Source: JAMLIN01 sp964509685
Lineage (GTDB): Bacteria; Pseudomonadota; Gammaproteobacteria; Burkholderiales; Burkholderiaceae_E
Reading direction: 5' to 3'
DNA length: 8,383 bases
Assembly: GCA_964509685.1 (NCBI GenBank)
Contig: CAZDYQ010000120.1
Span: 1 to 8,383, forward strand
Shown here: piece after piece, positions 1-6,210 of the stretch
How the letters are laid out: every line of letters begins with the position of its first letter
Numbering within the stretch: position 1 is the stretch's first letter
Made by a program: the position numbers and the translations under genes
The notes under the pieces: generated by a model
What the model saw: only the letters and a program-made list of their open reading frames with translations
What the model was told of the DNA's origin: nothing
Database searches by the model: none

Positions 1-67
1 GGCTGGGTGTGGAAGCGCAGTAATGCGTTGAGCTAACCAGTACTAATTGCCCGTGCGGCTTGACCCT
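1..67 (+). rRNA. rrl: 23S ribosomal RNA, 3' end (partial)
   Basis: This is the last part of a large-subunit rRNA gene; most of it lies before the window. The stretch TTGAGCTAACCAGTACTAAT followed by CCGTGCGGCTTGACCCT lines up with the E. coli 23S 3' end (TGAGCTAACCGGTACTAATGAACCGTGAGGCTTAACCTT, recalled from memory), which places the mature end near position 67, give or take a few bases. The variant ACCAGTACTAATTGCCCGTG is typical of betaproteobacteria. The complete 5S gene that follows on the same strand confirms an rRNA operon. Confidence 0.95.
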
Positions 68-226
68 ATAACTTTGCCTGGGCTGCATGCCCTCAAGTCG
101 GCTTGACCGCAGGCTTGTGTTGCATCACATACCCTCGCGCCCGGACACGCGCCGGACGCTCGAGGACTGAACCGATATCTCTTGCGAATTGGCTTTCCTG
201 CCGCCGGGCGGGGAAGCAACAAGTCA
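68..226 (+). other. 23S-5S internal transcribed spacer
   Basis: This stretch of about 160 bases separates the mature 23S and 5S rRNAs. I see no tRNA cloverleaf, no CCA end and no credible coding region in it. It should be transcribed as part of the rRNA precursor and removed during processing. It contains one clear stem-loop close to the 5S 5' end (192-217). Confidence 0.85.
192..217 (+). other. stem-loop in the 23S-5S spacer
   Basis: GCTTTCCTGCC (192-202) can pair along all 11 positions with GGCGGGGAAGC (207-217) if two G-U wobbles are allowed, leaving the four-base loop GCCG. The stem ends nine bases before the 5S 5' end, so it may help present the precursor for processing (inference). It has no following T tract, so it is not an intrinsic terminator. 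Confidence 0.45.
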
Positions 227-343
227 TGCCTGATGACCATAGCGCGGTGGAACCACTCCTTCCCATCCCGAACAGGACCGTGAAACGCCGCAGCGCCGAT
301 GATAGTGAGCAGCTCGCTTGTGAAAGTAGGACATCGTCAGGCA
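227..343 (+). rRNA. rrf: 5S ribosomal RNA
   Basis: This is a complete 5S rRNA gene of about 117 bases. The two ends form the closing helix: TGCCTGATGA (227-236) pairs with TCGTCAGGCA (334-343) at all ten positions with a single G-U wobble. Internal conserved blocks are CCCATCCCGAACAGG, GTGAAACGCCGCAGCGCCGATGATAGTG (in parts) and GTGAAAGTAGG. The GATGACCATAGCG opening and CATCCCGAACAGGACC block look betaproteobacterial. It is the last gene of the rRNA operon and is followed after eight bases by the operon terminator. The exact ends could shift by one or two bases. Confidence 0.97.
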
Positions 344-351
344 GTTACCTC

Positions 352-386
352 AAAAGGGCCACCCTCGGGTGGCCCTTTTCTTTTTT
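352..386 (+). terminator. intrinsic terminator of the rRNA operon
   Basis: AAAAGGGCCACCC (352-364) and GGGTGGCCCTTTT (367-379) are perfect reverse complements. In RNA the tip would open to a small CUCG loop. The stem is followed by C and six Ts (381-386), the classic pattern for Rho-independent termination on the plus strand. It sits eight bases after the 5S gene and should separate rRNA transcription from the downstream glycosyltransferase gene. Confidence 0.93.
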
Positions 387-429
387 GGGGTATGGACGGA
401 AGCAGGGCCCGGGGTGCGTCCGCCGGCGC

Positions 430-465
430 GTTCCGATCTGGAACAATCGCACAGCCCGCGCGGGC
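430..465. promoter_or_regulatory. two adjacent dyads upstream of the glycosyltransferase gene
   Basis: GTTCC-GATCT-GGAAC (430-444) is a perfect inverted repeat with 5-base arms and a 5-base centre. Ten bases on, GCCCGCGCGGGC (454-465) is a perfect 12-base palindrome. Both lie in the 169-base non-coding stretch (387-555) between the rRNA terminator and the glycosyltransferase start, where a promoter or operator would be expected. I could not assign confident -10 and -35 boxes. Short GC palindromes arise often by chance in such DNA, so the regulatory role is only a guess. Confidence 0.2.
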
Positions 466-555
466 GCGAACCGTTAGGATTGTCCCGTCCGCTTGAAGCA
501 GGTTTCGTCTGGGCTCCGGCGAGAGAGCGGTGACTCGATGCGATTGGGGTAACTG

Positions 556-1926
556 ATGGTGCGCCGGAGAAGGGAATCGTCTGGGGGATACCGCGATTCC
601 GGGCTTCGAGTGGTTGGAAAGGGCACGGGTTCTCGCCGTGTCCTCGTCGTCTCGCCCACGCCCGTCGCCCCCTTGCTCGGCGGCGCGAGCGCGCGGATCC
701 GCACCCTGGTCGCGGCCCTCGAAGTCCTCGGGTTCGAGGTTCATTTCGCATACATCGAGCGCGACCCGGGCGACGAGGACGCGATGCGGTCCCTGTTCGG
801 GGAGCGCTTCCACCCCATCCCCTATCGCCGGCAGCGCGCCGAGGCTTCCCTGCTGGCGCGCCTGCGCCGCCGGCTGCTCCAGCTGGCGCGCGTCGAGACG
901 GGCTGGTTGTGGGGCGTGGACGATCTCTACGATCCCGGCGTGGAACCCTGCCTCCGGGAACTGCACGCCCGCCTTCGATTCGATGTCGTCATCGTCGAGT
1001 ACGTGTTCTTCTCGCGAGCCCTGGACGTGTTCGGCCCCGAGGTTCGCAAGCTCGTCGACCTGCACGACGTCTTCGGCAACCGGCACAAGTTGTACGTGAA
1101 GGCGGGCCAGGATCCCCACTGGATCTCGGTCAGGCCAGAGGACGAGGTCGAGGCCCTGCGCAGGGCGGACTACGTGCTCGCGATCCAGCCCGAGGAAGCG
1201 CAGGCCATGCGCGAAAGAGGGCTGGCCTGTGTCGCCTCGGTCTCGCACATCGTCGAGCTCGCGGCCCGTCCCATCCCGGTGCCGCCGGCGCCGGTGGCGC
1301 TGTTCGTGGGCGCCGCCAACGACGCGAACGCGCACGGCCTGCAATGGTTCTTCCGTCACGTCTGGCCAATCGTTCGGGCCGGCTGCCCGCAGGCCAGGGT
1401 GCATGTCGCGGGTGCGGTCTCCGACGCCTGCCCGGCACTCCAGGGGGTGCATGCGGAAGGGCGCGTCTCCGACGAGCGGCTGGAGGCGCTGTATCGCGAC
1501 GCGCGGGTGGCGATCAACCCGGTCTTCATCGGCAGCGGGCAGAGCATCAAGGTACTGGAAGCCATGGGCCACGGCGTGCCCGTCGTCGCATCGAGCGTCG
1601 GACTGCGCGGCATCGTGGATCCGGAGGAACCCGGTGTCCACCGGGCGGACGACCCGGCCGCCTTCGCGGCGGCGATGATCCGCCTGTTCACAGACGACGA
1701 GCTCGCCGCGCGCGCATCCGAGGCCGCCCATGCATTCGCGCGGCGATCGAATGCGGCGCAGCTCGCGGCGCTCGAGCGCGCCTGCAGCACGCTCGCGCTG
1801 CCGGGCGTCGCCGGTCGCTCCGACGATGCGCCCGATGGTCGCCAGGCCGAATTGCACGACGAAGGCCGGGTGGGCGAGGCCCCTGCCGCGACCGCGAGAA
1901 GGCAGGGTGGCGCCGGCGGCGGCTGA
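556..1926 (+). CDS. family 4 type glycosyltransferase (GT-B fold)
   Basis: The predicted 456-residue protein should transfer a sugar from a nucleotide-sugar donor to an unknown acceptor, probably at the cytoplasmic face of the membrane in glycan or cell-envelope synthesis. The N-terminal Rossmann half starts at about residue 28 (RRVLVVSPTP, then GGASARIRTLVAAL) and includes LVDLHDVFGNR (166-176) and DEVEALRRADYVLAIQPEEA (196-215). The C-terminal donor-binding half starts at LFVGAANDANAHGLQWF (249-265) and contains GRVSDERLEALYRDARVAI (302-320), NPVFIGSGQSIKVLEAMGHG (321-340) and PVVASSVGLRGI. The GxGxxxKxLEA form retains the second Glu (335) of the usual E-x7-E motif but not the first, as in some family 4 members. 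ATG 556 is preceded by GGGG at 546-549; GTG 610 is an alternative start nearer the conserved core. Residues after about 420 are Ala/Gly/Arg-rich and of doubtful function. No glycan genes lie beside it. Confidence 0.88.
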   Translation: MVRRRRESSGGYRDSGLRVVGKGTGSRRVLVVSPTPVAPLLGGASARIRTLVAALEVLGFEVHFAYIERDPGDEDAMRSLFGERFHPIPYRRQRAEASLLARLRRRLLQLARVETGWLWGVDDLYDPGVEPCLRELHARLRFDVVIVEYVFFSRALDVFGPEVRKLVDLHDVFGNRHKLYVKAGQDPHWISVRPEDEVEALRRADYVLAIQPEEAQAMRERGLACVASVSHIVELAARPIPVPPAPVALFVGAANDANAHGLQWFFRHVWPIVRAGCPQARVHVAGAVSDACPALQGVHAEGRVSDERLEALYRDARVAINPVFIGSGQSIKVLEAMGHGVPVVASSVGLRGIVDPEEPGVHRADDPAAFAAAMIRLFTDDELAARASEAAHAFARRSNAAQLAALERACSTLALPGVAGRSDDAPDGRQAELHDEGRVGEAPAATARRQGGAGGG

Positions 1927-1934
1927 GCGCCGCC
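1915..1934. other. GC-rich stem-loop at the convergent gene ends
   Basis: GGCGGCG (1915-1921) and CGCCGCC (1928-1934) form a perfect 7-base-pair stem with a 6-base loop that contains part of the glycosyltransferase stop codon. It lies at the start of the 33-base gap between the two convergent transcription units. It has no T tract on either side, so it could slow polymerase or protect RNA ends but is not a standard intrinsic terminator. In DNA this GC-rich it may be chance. Confidence 0.25.
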
Positions 1935-1959
1935 CCGCGCCGGCCGGTCCCGCGCAGGC

Positions 1960-3615
1960 CTAGGCGGTCGGCTTCGGCCCGACAGGGTCCGGCACCGCGG
2001 CGAGCAGCTCCGCGGTGTACGGGTGTCGCGGCCTGGCGAACACGCTTGCCGTCTCCCCGATTTCGACGATCCTGCCCTCGCGCATGACCGCGACCCGGTC
2101 GCTCAGCTGGCTGACGACCGCCAGGTCGTGCGAGATGTACAGCATGGCGAGGCCGCGCTCGCGACGCAGTCGATCGAGCAGCGCGAGTACCTGCGCCTGC
2201 ACGGAGACATCGAGCGACGACGTCGGTTCGTCACAGACCAGCAAGACGGGTTCGGCGGCCAGCGCGCGGGCGATGGAGATGCGCTGGCGCTGGCCGCCCG
2301 AGAACTGGTGGGGATAGCGATGCGCATCGGCGGGTGCGAGGCCGACCTGACGAAGCAGTTCGGCGACTCGCGCTTCCACGGTCGCGCCGTCGCGGGCGAG
2401 ACCCCGCAGCAGAAGGGGCTCGCCGATGGTCCGCCCGACCGGCCAGCGCGGATTCAGGCTGGCATACGGATCCTGGAAGACCATCTGGGGCGCGAGCCTG
2501 TCCGACCCGCCCCGCGGCCCGAACTCGATCGAGCCCGAATCGGGGCGATCCAGGCCGGCCACGAGCCGCCCCACGGTCGTCTTTCCGCTGCCCGATTCGC
2601 CGACAAGGGCGAGGCATTCGCCCGGATGGATGTCGAAGTCGATGCCGTCGATCGCCTGGACGAAGGGATGGCGCCGGGTTGCCCATCCCCCGAGCAGTCC
2701 CGCGCCGCCGAAGCGCTTGCGCAATGCGCGAACGCGCACCAGGGGTGGCGATGCGCATGCGGGCTCCCGGGGCGAACGCCCGTCGTCGCGAGCCCGGAGC
2801 GGGGGAATCGAGGCGACCAGCGTCCGGGTGCACGCGTGCCGCGGCTGCCGCAGCACTTCGGCCGTCGCGCCCGCCTCGACGATCCTGCCCTCATCGAGCA
2901 CCGCGATCCGGTCGGCGATGCTCGCGACCGCGCCAATGTCGTGCGACACCAGCAGCACGGCCAGCCCCTGTTCGTCGGCGAGGCGACGGAGCAGCGAGAG
3001 GATTCTCGCCTGGGTGCGGACATCGAGCGCCGTCGTCGGTTCGTCGGCCACGAGGACGCGGGGCGCGGGCGCCATGGACAGCGCGATCGATGCGCGCTGG
3101 CGCAGGCCGCCCGAGAGCTGGTGGGGAAAGCGTGCCATCTGCGTTGCCGGGTCCGGGAGGCCGGCCGAACGAAGGAGTTCGAGCGCGAGCGCGCGGGCGG
3201 CGTCACCCCGCAGGCCGCGCACATGCCGGAGCGTCTCGACGAGCTGGGTGCAGATCCGCTGGAGGGGGTCGAGCGCGCCGAGAGGGTCCTGGAAGATCGA
3301 GGACACGGTGGTGCCGCGCAGCCTGGCGATTCGCTGCGCATCGCGCATGTCGATGCGCTCGCCGGCCACCCGCACGCTGCCCGCCAGCACTCGCCCCGGT
3401 GGCGGCACGAGGCCGGCGAGCGCGGCGCCCGTGACCGACTTGCCGGCCCCGGACCGGCCCACCAGGCCGAGGACTTCGCCCTCGCCGAGCGTAAAGTCGA
3501 TGCCATCGACGGCGCGCACTTCGCCGCGGGGCGAGGGGAACGCCACCACGAGGCCCTCGACCGCCAGCAGCGCGTCGGTCGCGCACCGCTGGGCGGGGAC
3601 GAGGCTCGTCTGCAT
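1960..3615 (-). CDS. ABC transporter, fused dual ATPase subunit (DppD-DppF type)
   Basis: This 551-residue cytoplasmic protein carries both nucleotide-binding domains of a peptide-type importer in one chain, as in GsiA and YejF, and should power transport through the two permeases encoded upstream. Domain 1 has Walker A GRSGAGKS (53-60), Q-loop Gln109, signature LSGGLRQR (167-174), Walker B LVADEP (188-193) and switch His225. Domain 2 has Walker A GESGSGKT (339-346), Gln381, FSGGQRQR (438-445), LVCDEP (459-464) and His496. Both sites therefore look catalytically complete. The C-terminal oligopeptide-ABC motif is intact in domain 2 (RHPYTAELLAAVP) but altered in domain 1 (RHACTRTLVASIP). The cysteine-rich tail of stand-alone DppD/OppD subunits is absent. 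ATG 3615 lies 6 bases after the preceding permease stop and lacks a clear ribosome-binding site, which suggests translational coupling. It is the last gene of the operon. Substrate unknown. Confidence 0.95.
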   Translation of the reverse strand: MQTSLVPAQRCATDALLAVEGLVVAFPSPRGEVRAVDGIDFTLGEGEVLGLVGRSGAGKSVTGAALAGLVPPPGRVLAGSVRVAGERIDMRDAQRIARLRGTTVSSIFQDPLGALDPLQRICTQLVETLRHVRGLRGDAARALALELLRSAGLPDPATQMARFPHQLSGGLRQRASIALSMAPAPRVLVADEPTTALDVRTQARILSLLRRLADEQGLAVLLVSHDIGAVASIADRIAVLDEGRIVEAGATAEVLRQPRHACTRTLVASIPPLRARDDGRSPREPACASPPLVRVRALRKRFGGAGLLGGWATRRHPFVQAIDGIDFDIHPGECLALVGESGSGKTTVGRLVAGLDRPDSGSIEFGPRGGSDRLAPQMVFQDPYASLNPRWPVGRTIGEPLLLRGLARDGATVEARVAELLRQVGLAPADAHRYPHQFSGGQRQRISIARALAAEPVLLVCDEPTSSLDVSVQAQVLALLDRLRRERGLAMLYISHDLAVVSQLSDRVAVMREGRIVEIGETASVFARPRHPYTAELLAAVPDPVGPKPTA

Positions 3616-3621
3616 GGGTCG

Positions 3622-4560
3622 TCAGCGCAGGCGCGGATCGAGACTGTCGCGCAGCCCGTCCGCGATCACGTTGAGCGAGACGCATAGCGCCACCAGCGCA
3701 AGGCCGGGCAGCAGCACCAGCCACCATTCGCCCGAGAACAGGAAGCGGTAGCCCGTGGCGACCATCGTTCCGAGCGAAGGCGTGTCGGGCGGCAGGCCGA
3801 CCCCCAGGAAGGACAGCGTCGCCTCGATCATGATCGCGGTCGCGAGATTGATGCTGGCCAGCACCAGGGCGGACCCGATCACGTTCGGCAGGACATGCGC
3901 GAACAGGATCCGCCCGTCGCCGGCGCCCGCGAGGCGCGCCGCCGCCACATAGTCCTTGCGCAGCTCCACCGCCGCGCCGGCCCGGACGACCCTGGCATAG
4001 GCGACCCAGCTGGCCATGGCGATGGCAAGGACGATGACGCCGCCGGCGAGCAGGCCGTCGACCGCGGCCGATGGCATGAGCACGCGCGCCAGGCCATCGA
4101 CCAGCATCGCGACGAGGACGGCGGGGAACGCCAGCTGGATGTCGCCCAGCCGCATGAAGAGCGCATCGATGAATCCGCCGAAGCGGGCCGCCACGAGCCC
4201 GACGGCCGTGCCGGCCGCAAAGGCGAGCGATACCGCCGCGAGGGCGATCGCGAGCGAGCTGCGGATGCCGTAGAGCAGGCCCGAGAGCAGGTCGCGACCC
4301 TGCTCGTCGGTGCCGAGCGGATGGCGCCAGTCGCTGCCCGGCGCGCCGATCGGCGGGCGCAGGGACTGGGCCAGGTCGAGGCTGGCGAGGTCGTACGGAC
4401 GATGCGGTGCGAGCCAGGGCGCAAGCACGGCGCCCACGACGAGAAGGGCCAGCACGGTGCCTGCGACGAGCGTCGCCGGCGAGGTGCGTGCGGGACGCCA
4501 CCAGGGGCCGCGCGCAGCGGCCGCCGGCCTCACGGCCGCCGGATCCGCGGCCCTGTCCAT
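3622..4560 (-). CDS. peptide-type ABC transporter permease, DppC family
   Basis: This 312-residue inner-membrane protein is one of the two pore subunits. It has a short Ala/Arg-rich cytoplasmic N-terminus, a first membrane helix at about 29-51 (ATLVAGTVLALLVVGAVLAP), then the family-typical periplasmic segment with HPLGTDEQGRDLLSGLLYG (80-98), and several more hydrophobic stretches (about 101-124, 142-160, 170-190, 226-254, 279-300). The EAA-type loop that contacts the ATPase is DYVAAARLAGAGDGRI (203-218) followed by FAHVLPN, close to the consensus. The end, LRDSLDPRLR, is also typical. The start chosen is ATG 4560, 11 bases after the binding-protein stop; the open frame extends much further upstream, but only as an out-of-frame reading of that gene. 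The length matches the family (about 280-310 residues). It is followed 6 bases later by the ATPase gene. Confidence 0.95.
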   Translation of the reverse strand: MDRAADPAAVRPAAAARGPWWRPARTSPATLVAGTVLALLVVGAVLAPWLAPHRPYDLASLDLAQSLRPPIGAPGSDWRHPLGTDEQGRDLLSGLLYGIRSSLAIALAAVSLAFAAGTAVGLVAARFGGFIDALFMRLGDIQLAFPAVLVAMLVDGLARVLMPSAAVDGLLAGGVIVLAIAMASWVAYARVVRAGAAVELRKDYVAAARLAGAGDGRILFAHVLPNVIGSALVLASINLATAIMIEATLSFLGVGLPPDTPSLGTMVATGYRFLFSGEWWLVLLPGLALVALCVSLNVIADGLRDSLDPRLR

Positions 4561-4571
4561 CGACCCGGCGC

Positions 4572-6179
4572 CTAGTCGATCGAGATCCACTTGAAGTCGA
4601 TGAAGTTGTCGGGGCGCAGCACCATCCTGACGTTGTCGCGCATGCCCCAGGCGAGCCCCTGCTGGTGCAGCGGCAGGTGGCCGATGTCTTCGCGATGAAG
4701 GCGCAGCGCCTCCCGGACGAGTTCGTCGCGGCGCGCCTCGTCGGCCTCCGAGGCGATGGCGTGCACCAGCGCATCGATGCGGGGATTGCTGTAGCCGCCG
4801 AGATTGAACTGGCCCTGGCCGCTGCCGTCGGGCGTGGCGACCAGGTTGTAGAGCACGTTGTGCGCGTCGTAGGTGGCCGGCGTCCAGCCCAGCATGAAGA
4901 GCGACGTGTTGCGCGAGAGGATCTTCGGGAAGTGAATGCCCTTGGTCTGCACGTCGAGCCGCGCGCGGATTCCCACCTTCGCGAACATGGCCGCGATCGC
5001 CTGGCAGACTTCGGCATCGTTGACGTAGCGGTCGTTCGGGCAGTCCATCCGGACCTCGAAGCCGTCCGGATAGCCGGCCTCGGCGAGCAGCTGCCGGGCG
5101 ACCCCGGGGTCGTAGGGAAAGCGCCGATCCAGCGCCTCGTCGTACCCGTTCACCCCGGGCGCGACGAGCAACGCGGCCGGGCGGGCCGCGCCCCGCATGA
5201 TGCGCTGGACGATCGCGTCCATGTCGATCGCGTGGTACATGGCCAGCCGTACGCGCCGGTCCCGGAACGGGTTGCGGCCCTCCACGCTCGAGTACCGCAG
5301 CGACTCGCTCGCGACATCCATCCCGAGGAAGATGGTGCGCAGCTCGGCGCCCTGAAGCACGCGCAGCTTGCGGTCGGCCTCGATCCGCGGGATGTCGCGC
5401 ACCGGGACCGGCTGCATGAGGTCGATCTCCCCGGAGACCAGGGCCGCCACGCGCGTCGCGTCGTTGCCGATGGGCGTGAACGCGACGCGCTCGACATTGC
5501 CTTCGATGTGTCCCCAGTAGCTGGGATTGCGCTCGAACTCGGTGCGCACGCCGGGATCGCGCGAGCGCAGGCGATACGGCCCCGTGCCGTTCGCCCGGTA
5601 CGATGCCGCATTCTCGATGCCCTTTCGCTTGTCCACGGGCCGCAGGGCGCCATGTGCCTCGCACCACTCACGGTCCATGATGTAGACGAGGGAGAGCATC
5701 TCGGGAAGGATCGGCGCGGGTTGGGTCGTCTCGATCTCGACGGTGAGCTCGTCGAGCCGCCTTGCCTGCGCGACAAGCCCCACGTAGGCGCGCATGTCGG
5801 ATCCCGGTGCGGCCGCGCGTTCGAGCGAGAAGACGACGTCGTCGGCGTCGAACCGGGCGCCGTCGTGGAAGCGCACGCCGCTTCTCAGTTCGAACCGCCA
5901 TGTCGTCGGCCCGGTGCGGCGCCATGCGCGCGCAAGCCCCGGGACGAGCTCGAGCTTCGGCCCGCGCGCGGTGAGGCCTTCATAGACGTTGCCCGTCAGG
6001 CTCAGCTGGAGCCCGTCGTTGAGGGAGTGCGGATCCATCGAGATCGCGTCGCCCTGGTCGGCGAGCCGCAGCGTCCTCGCCTGCAGGGCGTCGGCGCCGA
6101 TCGCCAGCGCCAGGAGGGCAGCGACCATGCCGGCCCGCATGCCCCGCCGTCGGCGCCCGTCGCGCAACGCGATGCTCAC
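4572..6179 (-). CDS. extracytoplasmic solute-binding protein, family 5 (peptide/nickel type)
   Basis: This 535-residue secreted protein should bind the transported solute in the periplasm. It begins with a basic region and a hydrophobic core (MRAGMVAALLALAIGADA, 14-31), with likely signal peptidase I cleavage after ALQA (residue 34). It has no lipobox. Family hallmarks are DPHSLNDGLQLSLTGNVYEG (49-68), GVRFHDGARFDADDVVFSLE (101-120), NGTGPYRL (197-204), RNPSYWG (217-223), FRDRRVRLAMYHAID (305-319), YDPGVARQLLAEAGYPDGF (356-374) and the C-terminal YSNPRIDALV (463-472). Cys380 and Cys392 flank NDRYVNDAEV and could form a disulfide. GTG 6179 is chosen because a strong GGGAGAGG ribosome-binding site lies just upstream; ATG codons at residues 14 and 18 would shorten the signal peptide's basic region. 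It lies between the two permease genes, 31 bases after the first. The fold family is clear; the ligand is not. Confidence 0.94.
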   Translation of the reverse strand: MSIALRDGRRRRGMRAGMVAALLALAIGADALQARTLRLADQGDAISMDPHSLNDGLQLSLTGNVYEGLTARGPKLELVPGLARAWRRTGPTTWRFELRSGVRFHDGARFDADDVVFSLERAAAPGSDMRAYVGLVAQARRLDELTVEIETTQPAPILPEMLSLVYIMDREWCEAHGALRPVDKRKGIENAASYRANGTGPYRLRSRDPGVRTEFERNPSYWGHIEGNVERVAFTPIGNDATRVAALVSGEIDLMQPVPVRDIPRIEADRKLRVLQGAELRTIFLGMDVASESLRYSSVEGRNPFRDRRVRLAMYHAIDMDAIVQRIMRGAARPAALLVAPGVNGYDEALDRRFPYDPGVARQLLAEAGYPDGFEVRMDCPNDRYVNDAEVCQAIAAMFAKVGIRARLDVQTKGIHFPKILSRNTSLFMLGWTPATYDAHNVLYNLVATPDGSGQGQFNLGGYSNPRIDALVHAIASEADEARRDELVREALRLHREDIGHLPLHQQGLAWGMRDNVRMVLRPDNFIDFKWISID

Positions 6180-6182
6180 GTT

Positions 6183-6190
6183 CCTCTCCC
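6183..6190 (-). promoter_or_regulatory. strong ribosome-binding site for the binding-protein gene
   Basis: On the minus strand GGGAGAGG lies three bases before the GTG start at 6179, with the GGGAG core at a six-base distance. It decides the GTG start for the solute-binding protein. It is the only clear purine-rich site in front of the four operon genes whose starts are visible. Confidence 0.75.
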
Positions 6191-6210
6191 GGTCCCTGCG
6201 ATGGTTCTCC

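Noticed and set aside
68..226. Possible tRNA in the 23S-5S spacer
   Set aside because: No T-loop GTTCGA-type box, CCA end or cloverleaf pairing is present.
103..477. Small plus-strand open frame over the 5S gene and terminator
   Set aside because: It covers the spacer, 5S rRNA and terminator, and cannot be a separate protein gene with any support.
337..1857. 506-codon minus-strand open frame across the glycosyltransferase
   Set aside because: It is antisense to a well-supported gene and runs through the rRNA terminator. The product has no recognisable domain, and high GC makes stop codons rare in that frame.
1958..1965. GCCTAGGC palindrome at the ATPase stop codon
   Set aside because: An 8-base palindrome is expected by chance, and it lies over a stop codon without other structure.
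2023..3687. Long plus-strand open frame opposite the fused ATPase gene
   Set aside because: The minus-strand frame contains two full sets of ABC ATPase motifs. The plus-strand product is Arg/Ala-rich with no recognisable fold.
4561..5667. Long in-frame N-terminal extension of the DppC-type permease
   Set aside because: It is an out-of-frame reading of the binding-protein gene. Family length and ATG 4560 just after that gene's stop support the short form.
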